DNA of 64,000 bases from Sweltsa coloradensis (taxonomy: Eukaryota > Arthropoda > Insecta > Plecoptera > Chloroperlidae). How positions within the stretch are numbered: the first letter of the stretch is position 1; each line of letters begins with the position of its first letter. The stretch is from contig JAMZAV010000648.1 in NCBI GenBank assembly GCA_024449915.1, positions 186,001 through 250,000 on the forward strand. The letters run 5' to 3'. The notes under the pieces are model-generated. The model did not search any database, was not told where the DNA came from, and was given only the letters and a program-made list of their open reading frames with translations. Below, in pieces: positions 1 to 11,743 of the stretch. The position numbers and the translations under genes are program-made.

Positions 1-490
1 TCCAGGTGCGTCCAAAATTAGCACACGCGCGTAGAGTCAGGGTTTCGACTTGGTCGTGTGGAAATTCATCATTATTCAGTATTTAGTATTGGGAGTCCAT
101 AAAGCAATTGTGTTGTATAAAAGATTGTTTCTAAACGTAAAGCAAAATCAATGGTAGTTGTTTGCATTTTGGTGCACATGTTAGTCAGAAGACATGATAT
201 TTATTACAAACATATTTAGAGTACTGTTTGTAAAAGATTGATAAAATCATTATAGGCACACACGCTTTCTTATCTTATTCATAATACAATTAACTTAACA
301 TATGGTTTGTCACTAAGCTTGTATGCCTTTTGTTAGTGTTTATTTAATACATTTTTACAAAACGTACTTCAAATGTGTGTATAATATGGTAACAACTATT
401 GTTGTTCAAGAGTCACCTTTATTTTACGAGGTTGCTTATACACAACCTGGACGAGAGAAGGCGAACATGCAGCGGTAAGTGCCTTTATAA
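1..490. other. Window start, no confident gene; one splice-donor-like site
   Basis: No convincing coding exon is visible. A strong donor consensus (G|GTAAGT) lies at 475-480, eight bases after an ATG at 467. An exon ending there would be phase 2 from that ATG, which does not match the phase-1 acceptor of the first EGF-like exon of gene 1 at 4502. It could still be a 5' untranslated exon or chance. Confidence 0.2.
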
Positions 491-812
491 TATGAAATAT
501 AGTTTATGGGAATTATCTGGGACACATCAATTATAATAGCCCATATCTGCATGATAAATGATAATTTTTATGCAATGATAGAATGAGGCTATCGCCCTCT
601 CTTTTAACAAACTCTGATGCTATTTTTTCTTAAGTTACTCGTAGAACATATAAAATATAGTTTATGGGAATTATCTGGGACACAAAAATTATAATATCTT
701 ACTATAAATTATAGTTTTTATGCAATGATAGAATGAGGTTATCGCCATCTCTTTTCACAAACCATGAAGCTATTGCTATGTGTTCATAGGTTACTCGTAG
801 AACATATAAAAT
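491..812. repeat. Tandem duplication of a ~160-bp unit
   Basis: The unit at about 491-650 is repeated at about 651-812. Both contain 'tagtttatgggaattatctg', then 'tatgcaatgatagaatgagg', then a 'tatcgcc.tctctttt' block, and both end in 'gttactcgtagaacat'. The copies differ by scattered substitutions and a few indels. It is non-coding and lies in a probable intron or upstream flank. Confidence 0.85.
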
Positions 813-2044
813 ACAATAAATTGAGGGCCTTTGTTTTTATAATACAACTTGCAGCGCTTCCATTTTGTGAATTCGAAAGTTATTTACATAAAATGAACAT
901 CGTGTACAAAACTGAGGACGGGAAGATAAATAGCACTTTCTAATTTCTCTTAAAGTAAAAACGAAATCAATCTAATATTACAGATTGTATATTGTACAAT
1001 TTTCAATTTTCAATTGTTAATGTATCACACACCTTTTATTATGGTATCTGCAGTCAAAGCTAATGCCACACGACATAATACATTTATAATGTTAAATTAA
1101 TGTGTTTTGGGTAAAAATAGCAATACAATTCAAATTTAAGCTACTAACAAGACGATTAAACAGTGAGCTTTTATTCTAAATATAGCGATCAAACTGTGTT
1201 TAAAACGGAAATTTACCATCGACATCATTTATTAAATAAATCCATTAAAAACATTTGACAGAGGGTAATAGACATGCAAACATCATTTGTTAATGTAGGC
1301 CTAGGACACTTTTCAAAGTGAAGGACAGTCAAGTTAAAAATGTCATCCATCTTTGACCCATCCTCGCCGCTTACGGGTTCACCCTAGCCACGTGACTATA
1401 GGCTTTATTTAGAGTGTGATCCCACCATCACACAACGCAATCACATGACCCGCAGACTAAACACCTGATCTTATCATAAGTTTAACATCGATTTCTATAC
1501 AGCGCTGCATTTTTTATAAGCCTAACTATATCCATCCATTACCATAAAGTCCAATATCGCTTGAAACAATCTGAGCGGCAGTCAACTCTTGCAGTGAACA
1601 AATATCAACCCCAATCATATGGTATTGAGTTACTACTTGCATGGTGCATGTTAGCCTTCAAGTTAGACTGGAAATGGGTCAGGATGGGGTGAAATAGTAT
1701 CGCATTAGTTATAAATTATTTGTATTTTAGTGGATAGACTAATTACAGTTTATAGCGTGACATGGATGAGAACATGGGATTCGTGTTACTATCTACCGTT
1801 TCACTCGCCGTCGAAACACATCACGTGTTTTAAGGGTAATCAATTTCGAATGTGATTCATTCACCTTTATACAAACGTGGTTTTCATTAACTGGGTCAAT
1901 GACTAGCACAACCTATCGACAGTCTGTTGTTTCCGTCGTACATGTGTGACCTTGGCAAAATTCAATGTTGAAAAAATTGTAATAATATCGATGAACGTAC
2001 TTTACATATTTAAATCATTATTTCCCAATCATTATTTCTCGGTA
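813..2044. other. Non-genic stretch
   Basis: AT-rich sequence with no open frame showing domain features, no convincing splice-flanked exon and no recognised repeat. The word 'gtaggcctagg' near 1297 is of a type common in some deuterostome genomes. Confidence 0.5.
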
Positions 2045-2115
2045 GATTAAGGGTAAAGCACCCGACCGGTAATTGGGAGACCTGGGATGGATTCCCCGCT
2101 GAGATGGACTTTTTA
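2045..2115 (+). repeat. tRNA-like SINE head fragment
   Basis: The stretch 'taaagcacccgaccggtaat' followed by 'gggagacctgggatggattc' resembles the A-to-B box part of a tRNA. The reverse complement of 15480-15553 shares the 'gggagacctggg' block with the same spacing, so the two are probably one SINE family. The B box is degenerate, so this is not a working tRNA. Confidence 0.5.
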
Positions 2116-2519
2116 AAATTTATGGATTGATTTCCATATTATTTGAATCATTGTTATAAACAATCTTGACATAACAGGAAACGCAAAATTATTTATATGA
2201 ATGTTAAATTTAGGTTACACAGCAATGTTATCCGATATGACCCTATTCAAGTGAAAAACTAGGTAGGGTGTTTGAGTAGTAAGAACAAAATGCCTGAAGG
2301 CAGTTAGTGAGGACTCAACCACATAGCATTCGCCGTAAAGACTGAATAAAACCTTGGAAACAACTTTTCCGTCAGGATTGTCGGTGGCGGAAAACGAACC
2401 GTCAACGCCCCAAATCAGTTTCACACGTTACGCAGTCAATAATTCCATATGTATTATGAAACAATTTTCAGTCCGGGTTAGTGGAGGACCCTATATGACT
2501 AGGTTACACCGTCCTTTCG

Positions 2520-2660
2520 GATGGGACGTAAAGCCGTTGGTCCTTTCGGGACTTTTTTAAAGGATTTGACTACGTTCCGGTACCGGGTTTCCATCCTCCC
2601 TTCTTTGCATCCATCATCCTCATCTATCAACACTCACCGTCTCGAATAGCCAAAGTTCAT
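2520..2660 (+). repeat. SINE body/tail fragment
   Basis: 'catcatcctcatctatcaac' followed by 'actcaccgtctcgaatagcc' and a (TTTA)n tail matches the 3' part of the SINE-like repeat at 14836-14995 (catctatccc-accactcacctcgaatagcc). It is a short degenerate copy. Confidence 0.5.
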
Positions 2661-4143
2661 TTATTTATTTATGAGTCAATCAATCAAATACAAATCAATC
2701 AATCAATGAAACAATTTTAGTATAGGACCCAATCACAGCATTCGCCGAATGTAAGGGATTGAGTCTGATATTTCCAAACTCCAAAATACCCAGTAAAACA
2801 CCTAAATAAGGCATGCACAGTGTAACAGTACTATGGGCAAGTTTTCCATGATAAGTCTTAAGTTTTTTACCGACTATATGTGGCATGCGGTTACAATACC
2901 TAATCATAGATTTCCAAAGTAAATGCAAACGGTTAAAACTATATATTATACTTGAAGTGAGTTTTGATGATGAAAACTATTAAAATGTAGAAAATGTCTG
3001 GAGACGAAGGTTTACATACAATATTATTGTACTAATCAAAATATTATAATTCAAATTATTGCCATAGTTGATAATTTATGCTATTTGCGTTTTAAATAAA
3101 CCAGGGGAAATGAATATACAACGTATTTTTATACAGCAGTACGCACCCCGACGTTCCATAGTTGCCGAGTTCGACGCATCACTTTCAACGTCATCACTCA
3201 CAATACTGTGTTGATGGCGTGTACTACCTCCATTGACATTGACCTACTGATAAACTCATATTGCGTCAGATAAAACACCCTCGCCACAATAACTAACGGT
3301 GACCCTAGGGATGATAGCACAGAGCACGTGGTATAGGGGACGGTAGCACGCCATACTAGGATTCCAGAGATTGGAAGTTAAATCCCTTCCACGGAGATCT
3401 TAATTAATACATTGTATTTAGTTTTTCTTCAGTCAAGAGTCAAATGATGGGTTTTATTAAGTCTTTGAATTGTTGACTCTTGACTGACATTCATAGTGCC
3501 TCGGGCCGCGAAAGCATGCAGTTTTAATGTTTGTATCATTTCCCTAGTGAAACAGTGTCCACATGGAAATAGTGCATTGATAATGGTTTGTTAATAGATA
3601 TAATGAAAAGTTGGGTAATAACATATTTTAAATTTCGTTTTATGGAAAGTAATGACGTTTTTGTTTGCGATTTCGAAAATTTTGCCATAATAGTATCACA
3701 ATTACAAAATTAAATTTAAAAAGCGAGAGAAGAAAGTACATGATCCGTGAATTTGTTTTTACACAGAAGTCAAAACGACGTTGCAAAACAAATAATGAAA
3801 ATTTTTATGAAACGAAGTAAATCAAATGTCGACCCGGCACCTCCACCAAATCCAGAAAAATAATTTTTAAAGTGTATAAAAACATAATTTCATGAGTGTT
3901 ATTTTGTGTTTTAATGTTTGTTCATTGAATTTATTTTACCATTTAAACGTTGATCGTCAAATATTGAGAACATCATTTTATTGTGTTTTTCTTCCTGCAT
4001 AAAATTATTTAACTCGTAATGAAAATAATATTTTAGAATCTGAGCCTGATTTTTTTTTAATTTCCAAACTTTGTTTACACCATTTTTTCAATATCTATAT
4101 GAATTTCTAATAATACTCTACACCAAAAGATTTTCAACGTTAG

Positions 4144-4144
<1 letters not shown>
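2661..4144. other. Non-genic stretch
   Basis: AT-rich, probably intronic or upstream of gene 1. Around 2740-2790 a fragment (cgaatgtaagggattgagtct) resembles the body of the SINE at 34480. Otherwise nothing recognised. A simple (TTA)n run follows at 4145-4181. Confidence 0.45.

Positions 4145-4181
<37 letters not shown>
4145..4181. repeat. (TTA)n microsatellite
   Basis: Twelve or so uninterrupted TTA units. Similar trinucleotide tracts mark retroelement 3' ends elsewhere in the window (4703, 34419, 43525, 45861), so this may be an orphaned tail. Confidence 0.9.
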
Positions 4182-4501
4182 TTTATTATCTTTATAATAA
4201 CATATTTTTTTAATTGATCATACACTTTGGCTGAATGCAATACTAAAACGAGGTCCGATAACACACATAATGCCTTTTGGAGAGTCTAAACACATAATAA
4301 ATAATTTAATATATTATAAATATGCTTTGTATTATAAAATACTGTAATAAATAATATTATTGAATAAAAATACATGCTTTAAATTCTCTAATATACATAG
4401 AAACATAAAACATTTTAACAAAATGAATTGAGCATATTATTAACATCATCAGAAACAACATTTTATAATATTAATGTTGTGATTGTATTGAAACATTCCA
4501 G

Positions 4502-4648
4502 CGAAAGGGCGAGAATGCAAGTCCGACTCCGAGTGCTCTGGAATCTCAAACACCGTCTGCATGAAGGACTGGCGAGACGGCAAATCACGATGTCTATGCG
4601 TCTCCAAACAACCACCTACAAACGGAGCCTGTCCAAAATGGCCGAAAG
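4502..4648 (+). CDS. Gene 1, EGF/EB-like cysteine-rich exon
   Basis: This is a 147-nt exon between an acceptor (ttgaaacattccag) and a donor (AAAG|GTAAGAC). Both junctions are phase 1, as is common for extracellular domain modules. It encodes 48 complete codons with six cysteines at residues 5, 11, 19, 30, 32 and 43, spaced C-x5-C-x7-C-x10-C-x-C-x10-C. The first two cysteines sit in ECKSDSEC and the fourth and fifth in CLC. This is the EGF/EB-type disulfide pattern. It shares the first two cysteine positions, the C-x-C pair and the last spacing (x10) with the exon at 16276-16416, so the two are probably tandem repeats of one secreted or surface protein. No calcium-binding EGF signature is seen. 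The exact family is not identified. Confidence 0.75.
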
Positions 4649-4702
4649 GTAAGACAACCAAACTACCACTACAAGGAATGTACATATTTTGGAGTGTACA
4701 AT

Positions 4703-4704
4703 GT

Positions 4705-4738
<34 letters not shown>

Positions 4739-5060
4739 AATATAAGGTTTTTAAGCATAAGCCCGCTTTAAGCGCTTTATTTATTGATATTTACCTTAGG
4801 GCAGAAAGGCCAATGTAAGGCATGTTGGGCCCTCTTTACTCTAATAAAATTACAATTTTTTTGTTACACAATTATTTTATTTCACATACGCCTATACATA
4901 ATAGGCAATCGACGGACAGGGAGTGGAGGGAGAACAATATTACATTAGGCATACCATAAGTGTCCAATGTTCTATACGTCTTTATATCAGGAGTTGTAAT
5001 ACAATTTTCAATCTACCTGTGCAGTCTGCTTTTAAAACATGAACACCGTCGACTGCCTAC
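4703..5060 (-). repeat. Retroelement 3'-end remnant with (TAA)n tail
   Basis: Read on the minus strand this ends in 'ttaaagcgggcttatgctta', a short AT-rich stretch and a (TAA)n tract at 4703-4730. The same words occur on the plus strand at about 43480, again just before a TAA tract. The shared end next to the microsatellite marks the 3' end of a dispersed retroelement. No reading frame survives upstream. Confidence 0.6.
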
Positions 5061-5224
5061 TGAAAGAAAGAAAGCTTCGCTATAATACGATCATATCCCT
5101 GTAAAACATGGTAGCAGCAGCCCTATCCACTGATATACTACCAGCCACCAGTAACAAATTTAAATAATTTTGGGCTGGGACCCTTGGTACTTACTTGGAC
5201 ATTAATATTTGCAGTGCGTCCACT

Positions 5225-5400
5225 CACTGATAATCTGTTGTGGTGTTCTTGTGGTCAGACACTTTATGTCATGGAGCTAAGCTCTGATTCAAACCACCAG
5301 ACATATGATTGTCATGTCATGTTGTCCTCCTTTGTAAATCAGTTTTTTTAACTGAATATGATAGACGTTTCAAATAAATAAATAAAAAAATAAAAAATGT
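5225..5400 (+). repeat. LINE-like 3' end with A-rich tail
   Basis: The 3' part 'tgtcctcctttgtaaatcag' followed by 'aactgaatatgatagacgtt' and (AAATA)n recurs at about 6748-6815 and 45963-46020. Three copies ending at the same place before an A-rich tail indicate the 3' terminus of one non-LTR or SINE family. Confidence 0.55.
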
Positions 5401-5690
5401 AATTTCAGTCATGTTAAAGTAAATAATAATAGTATACCAAGGATAAATTCCATTCAGTATAAATGATTCATTTAGTGCGTATATTTTAGAGATTGTAAAA
5501 TAAGATTTATTTACACTCTTGGGAGCATTTTTAAAATGGTTTTCTTCATTGCAGTTCTACTATAAATGTTTGAAGTATTTACCACGGTAATATATCGGCG
5601 TTAAAGTTATTTTATTGTGCATATTGAAATAATTATTATTGCAAACATTTTCTTGCAACGATAATGTGTTGATTTTGATCGTTTTAGTTT

Positions 5691-5908
5691 TAGTTTATTT
5701 GAATTAAGGGCGCGTAAACCGTTAGGTCACAGTGCGCCACTCTAGTCTAAGGGAGGAGGGGCCTCTGCTGGTCAGAACCAGCTACGAGTAGGGGAAGGAA
5801 AGGAGGGGTTTTCACGTCGCAGTCGTCTTTGTCATCGTTCGTTGTGTCATTGTCATCGTCGTCGGGTAGATCGTCAAGGGAAAGGGAAGGTGTCCCCGAC
5901 GACGATTG
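5691..5908. repeat. Dispersed repeat with 'GACGACG' end, copy 1
   Basis: A copy of the same ~220-bp sequence lies at 20622-20849. Both begin 'gtttatttg.attaagg.cgcgt', share 'ccactctag.cta' and 'ggtcagaaccagc', and then an unusual 'gtcatcgttcgttgtgtca' block and 'tgtccccgacgacgattg'. A third, partial copy is at about 15668-15725. I do not recognise the family. The GC-rich, CpG-rich half stands out against the AT-rich surroundings. Confidence 0.75.
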
Positions 5909-8900
5909 TGATGAATGTTCTTAATGTGGGATTACTCTTAGTTGATTGACAGAAGTAATTCGGACGAATATTAAAACATAAACTACATGTGAGCGTGTAC
6001 ACACCGGCCTAAATGCATGTGATAGTATCTAAAGCGCCCTAATCGAACGTGAAACATAGTTAACCAGTAATAAAATGCGTTACAATACGCAATAAAACTA
6101 ACAAACACGCACTTACTGCGTACTTTTTACACGTACAAGTTATTCATTGGAAACTCTCAATCTCAATACAGTTAATTACTTATATATATTGAACGTTGGA
6201 ATGGAGTACTAAATAAGTATCTTGTATAAACAGGACGATAGACGAAGTCTTTTCTTTTCCCACTCCTCTTTCTCTTTCTCTTTCTGTCCCTCTCTTTCCT
6301 TTTACTCTTCCTCGAGGGCATGCATTAGGTGCAGTGCAGACAATCACGTTATGGACGCTACTATGCACTACACTACACTACCTTGTTTGTCGTCACAACC
6401 CCTCTCACTGCATTGCTAAGAAAGTCACACGAGTACTTTCTAGCGTGTTATCGTGCGTGCTTTTTGAAACAGTCTTATAATTAGTGCAGAAGTTGCATGT
6501 GAAATACAACTAGGACAAAAAGGTTTTTTCAATGAACCCCACCAGGCAGCTTTATCGTAAGAATGTTACTTAATACTTCATTGGGGAATGTTAGCCTCTA
6601 AGAAACGGACAAAAAATCAGTATGTTTCAAGTATTTGTTGCATACAATCTAAACGCATGCACACCATGTATAAACATAAATAATATTAACAAATGTGAAA
6701 ATACCACAACTAGTGTTTATTATTTTCTGTGCGTTTATATACATGATTGTCCTCCTTTGTAGATATGTTTTTATAACTGGATAGGATACACGTAAAATGA
6801 ATAAACAAACGCATAAACGGTGGTATCGTTAATCTCACTCTTAGCCAAATAGTTCATTAATAAATTCACTTAATTATTTAGGTTAATTATTATTAGTAAG
6901 TCTTTACTAGGAGAAACAAGGATGACACACTGAACTTTTACTAATTATTCTTTCTATACGCTGCACGTGACAACCATGACTGCCATTTTGTTTGGCAAAG
7001 TCCGTGACACTACGTCACTATTGTAGATAAATTTATTAATCTAAATTATTATTTTATAAGTGAGGTTTTAAACATGGATACAACCCACTAACTTAACGAA
7101 CGAACGAAGTTATTGGAAACTAGGCAAAACACTATCGCATACAACAGTATCTATGCATACAACCACAACTATGTCCGGAAGACACAACAAAATAGATCGC
7201 GTCTTGTTTGCACGATACGACGACAAAACACGACACGGTTTCTCATAAGGATAGCAGTCAGGCGCTCGTCTGATGATGATGCTTGCGCCGTATTATACAC
7301 AAGGTTTATATATTATTGACAATCACAAATTACAATAACACAAATTACACAACTTGCGACGAAGAGCACACAAACAAAATCTGAACCAGATTTGAGTGGA
7401 GCCAAGTACGCAAAAATACTCATTGTAGAAAAGCCTAGCCCACCTTCTGAGTCAAAAACAAGTTGAAGTTCAGACCCCGAGGGTCACCAAAACCATTCTG
7501 TATCATCCTTGTTGAAGTGCAAGGTCAACAAAAAATCCGCATGTAAATTGAATGTCGTATTCTGTTTTTATCATCGGACGTGACGGACAGATGAACAGAT
7601 GAACGGACAGATGCATAAAGGCTCTTCACTCCCTAATAAAGAATGCGATCATTCATTACACAAGATGCAATGATTTAAATGTGATTGATCCCTTTCAGTG
7701 ATATTCAGATCGTTGATTGAATTACTCCTAAACACACTTTGCTTTCAACAACAACTCGGCTCAGCGTGTATTTGCAAAAGGACATTAGTGTACTATAATA
7801 ATACATATTTTAACAAGAATACACGTTCAGTGGTTTAAGAAACAATTTTTCTAAGTGAAATTAGTGCATCAGTAGATGTATCTACGCATTCACGCATGTA
7901 ACCGTTTCTACCAGTCTAGTCTCTGTAATAATGCGGCATATAAAACAAACCCAGACTCAATAAGTCGTACAACAGTTCCTCAGACATCTACCTGTTGTAT
8001 GTGGCCTTGGTTTGCAAGTCCACACGTCCAGTATCGACCAGTCTTACTTCTTCTAGTCACATTGCCACTTTGTCGCGTGATTTACCTCCAGCGCAGTTTC
8101 AACAACGGCTGGGACTCGCGGGTGGTTGTGTACTTTGACGACCAATTTAAATATAAATATGTCAAACAATCACACATAGCGAGAACTCACAATCGCGTCT
8201 TAGAAATGGTTTAAGTTATGTAATACGTGGAGTGATGGTAGATATAGATTACAGCGAAACTCCCACGCTCGCTGTGTAAAGTTTTTCCACTTTCAAGTAT
8301 ATCTACCACTTTGATAACATGATTTCCAAATGGTTTTGGAATATATAAATATTAATCGCGTAATTTATGATCAGCGAAAAAATGAAATCTGTGAACTAAT
8401 TATTCAGTAGTGAAGTGTTAAACACAAAATCTGCTATAACTAGACTATAGTTCAGAACAGCAACTAGCAATGAATATTTATTTTGGTCATACTTATAACC
8501 GACATTGGAAAGGCTTAAATGTTGTAGATCTTTTTACCAAAGTGTATAGTTCCTTTAATTAAGTAAAAATTTCCCATACACAAATAACATATTATTATTT
8601 CTAAAACTGCGATCAATTGTTTACACTTTACATTATAACACTGTACTGAGTTCTATCATAACCAACTAAGATGTTCTGTCGTAAAGAGAGTGTATTTATT
8701 CATATTATGCTAGTCTCCTCAAAATTGATAACGATGACGGCATCAATATTCAAATGCAATAATATTGTGTTTAACATATTATGTGAGAACATGAGATCCT
8801 ACTCGGTTACGCAACATAACGTGTGTCACAATAAGGAACTCGGTATAGATGTAACACACAGTATTTCTTAGAAAACTAATGCCAGCAGTTTTTACAAGAT

Positions 8901-10894
8901 TTGGGAGATGTTTGAAAAGTGGTGGACGATATTTCTTACAATAACGTGAGCTCCAACTTTTCAACCTCATTCGCTATCCACGATTCCCCTTGCACGCCCT
9001 TCCCTTTCTCAATGTGACGAGGTTCTATATTATTACTCCACTGGAGTTTATTTTTAGTACTTCTCTGAGAAATGTACACTGTACAATGAGCTGTGTTCAA
9101 GTATATTACAACATTCCGTGTGTGATTAATACTAAATTAGCATGTGGAATTTCAATGATTTTTCTGCGTGAATCAGCAAAAAACGAGTGCAAAAACTAGT
9201 CACTAAATAGTGCAGTTAACCTTAAGGGTAGCTTTCGAAAAAAATGCTTAATAATAAATTTGTATGTTGCTAAAATCTACGTATGCATAAATTGAAAAAA
9301 TTGTTCCCACTGTACTGAAACATTCCATCATCATTTTGCATCATCGTCTTGACAACATTGTTCATATCCATTATTTTCTTACTTTTGTGTTATAAATTGT
9401 CAGATGTTTTTTTCTTTCTGTAACTATGTACTTTGTATTAATTAGTACGCTGTATCCCGATTCCTGATGGTCATCCAAATTAATTGGTCAGCTGTAAAAT
9501 AAAGATTGAATCTACAGCATATAAAAAATATTACATTAAATAATAATTGAATGTATTTATTTCTTGCAATAGTATATTGCATAATTGAAAAACGTCACTG
9601 TATTCGTGTATAGGAACTAGTCAAATTTACCTTCACGCTAACACAAAAGTCGCTTTTTTATAGAATATAATTCCACATTATATAATATGGAATCCACACT
9701 TTTAATTTTCCTTTCAGAATAATTCTTATTTTATATTGTACATTTCATTGCGTTTATGTTGAACTTCACACAATTAAAGATTCATAGTTTGAAACCCTGA
9801 ACGGTAAAGTGTCAGTGACGTTGGACAGACCTGCACGACTAGTATTATAAGTTTAACGATTCAACAAGACACATTTCGTCTGGATTTATCTCGTTGCACG
9901 AACATTCTACTTGTATCGTACATTATTTATACACGCATGATTCATGCAATTATACGCCCTGTTCCCAGTAGTGTATGTATGCATTTTATTAAGTATATTT
10001 ACTTTTACTTTTTATGCTGCTATTGATGTAAATAACCGGCCATTGCATAAATTTCCATAGCATGTTTTATGTAAATGATTTATAAATATAATTTCCTATT
10101 AATCAGACGAAGAAAACATAAATCATTCTTGCAGTTTTATTGCAATTTATATTTCCAAAATATTATCTTTTAAGGAAAGTGCTCAAAGCGTCAGCATTCA
10201 CGTCCCATTGAGATGCATACAGATTCAGATAAAATAACAGTACAGTAACGTTATCAGACAAAGTGATTATTGTTAGTTCGATGACCTTAATTAAGAGGTC
10301 GCGTGATTTGCATAACATTTCCATAACACACTGTACACTTCAACGGTTGATATCTCTAGTTGAAAAAACATTCTTTCATAAGTAATTGCAACGTACTAGC
10401 TGCTTCACTCAAAGGAACTTCAAGCTACGATAGACGACACACAACCTTCCTTACATATTTAGCGCGCCATTTTTTTTAAGACGTCCAGAAACAGAAAATA
10501 AAGGACAAGTATTTGAGTTTTTAATTCGGGTGTTCTTTAAATGGATCTAAAATTGTGACCAAGCATGATGCTCATCTGCGTACAAAAAACGACAGTATAT
10601 ACATAGTCCTAGTACCCATTAAGCTAAAAAATCAAGATAAAATTATATACATAGGACGAATAAAATCAAACTTGCCATAAAGGTTAAAAAGTGTGGAATA
10701 TTCATATTATGTGCTGTTTGAAGTGTCTACAATACGTTGTTTGTTCGTTCGCGGATCTAGTGTTAACACTCGAAATGCCAGTGTCTACACTTTTCACTGG
10801 CTTTTGAAAAAAGTGTGTGCAATGTAAACTATGTATGTTGGTGGGACAATCATGAAGGGATGTCCACGAGCTGTTTAAGAAGACTCAATCTTTT
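5909..10894. other. Long intron of gene 1, no exon seen
   Basis: No splice-flanked exon or domain-bearing frame was found on either strand. A C/T-rich stretch lies at 6240-6310 and a LINE-like 3' tail at 6748-6815. The longest open frame, 7876-8214 (+, 112 codons), has no domain features and biased composition, and is read as chance. If gene 1 is correct, this is part of the intron between its two EGF-like exons. Confidence 0.5.
6748..6815 (+). repeat. LINE-like 3' tail, second copy
   Basis: 'tgtcctcctttgtagatatg' followed by 'ataactggataggatacacg' and an AAT-rich end aligns with the 3' end at 5320-5400. It is short and degenerate. Confidence 0.5.
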
Positions 10895-11060
10895 GTGTCG
10901 GGATGTCTGAGGGCTGTTTACTTGGACTCAATCCATTGCATTCGTATTTACTACTGAGGAAAAACTCGGAAAATACTTCAGTCTTCCGGTCACGACGGGA
11001 TTTCCCGAGACCTTCCGAATCAGAGTCAAGCGCTTAGCGCACGAGCCAAATAAGGTTGGT
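10895..11060 (-). repeat. tRNA-derived SINE, minus strand
   Basis: On the minus strand it starts 'ggctcgtgcgctaagcgctt', has a degenerate B box ending 'aaatcccgtcgtgaccgg', and continues 'ttttcctcag' and 'cgaatgcaatggattgagtc'. The same order of blocks occurs on the plus strand at 34480-34650 (aatcccgtcgagaccgg, gttttcctcactcg, cgaatgcaagggattaagtc). They are two copies of one SINE family. Confidence 0.65.
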
Positions 11061-11329
11061 ACAGACCTATTACAATTCTTGAAGAATAGGGGTTTTAAAA
11101 CAATCAAATTTTCCGTTCATAAATTTAATCGCATTTTTGGAAAGGACGCTTTATTTTTATTAAAATGCACATTGTGTAGCTACCAAATGTCGCCTGCCTA
11201 ATGCCTAATGCCTGCACTCAATCACACGGGGGAAATGTGGCCCAGTCCTTCTCACAACACACGCCCATCATGCAAGGTAGTACTTGAAGGGATCCACTTC
11301 TCGACATATCATGCATCTATGCTCCAACA

Positions 11330-11743
11330 CTAGGCCGCTTTGCGAACGCTATTCCAGTCGCGTTGCTGGATGAGCGTTTCTGGTTGACTTTTAATACTGT
11401 TTCGTGTCGTCGTGAACCATGTTTGACTTCAACAATGCGAGGCGACTGACTGCGAGCCTGCGAGTGCGAGAGAGACCGAGAACTGACACGCACCTCGTCG
11501 GGCCTGCCGCGGAAAGGGGCCCTAAAAGTACGCTTTTATGAGGAATATTTCTTTCGTGGTATCCAAAATCTTAACATATCTAAGTTCAGTGATGTCGAAC
11601 GTTACAGTAAAGTTTCATCAAGATCGGTGAAGCTGTTTGTACGGTAGAGCGCAAACAAACAGGTAGAAAAACATACCAACCAAAAAAATATCCCGAGGTA
11701 TTATTCACAGGGTAGCGAAATTAAAGTCTTCGCTCCCCATCCA
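11330..11743 (-). mobile_element. HINE/Helentron-like element, type B, degenerate
   Basis: Minus orientation. The 3' end reads on the plus strand as CTAGGCCGCTTTGCGAACGC, then the subterminal repeat GCGTTGCTGGATGAGCG. The 5' end reads as CATCCA with flanking A. Internal words shared with other type-B copies include 'catcaagatcgg' and 'gcgaaattaaagtcttcgct'. About 120 bp at 11398-11520 is much more GC-rich than the other copies and may be a captured fragment. No protein is encoded, so it is non-autonomous. The type is defined here only by comparison within the window. Confidence 0.65.

Noticed and set aside
7876..8214. 112-codon plus-strand open frame
   Set aside because: No domain, signal peptide followed by a plausible body, or splice support. 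Composition is as expected by chance in this DNA.
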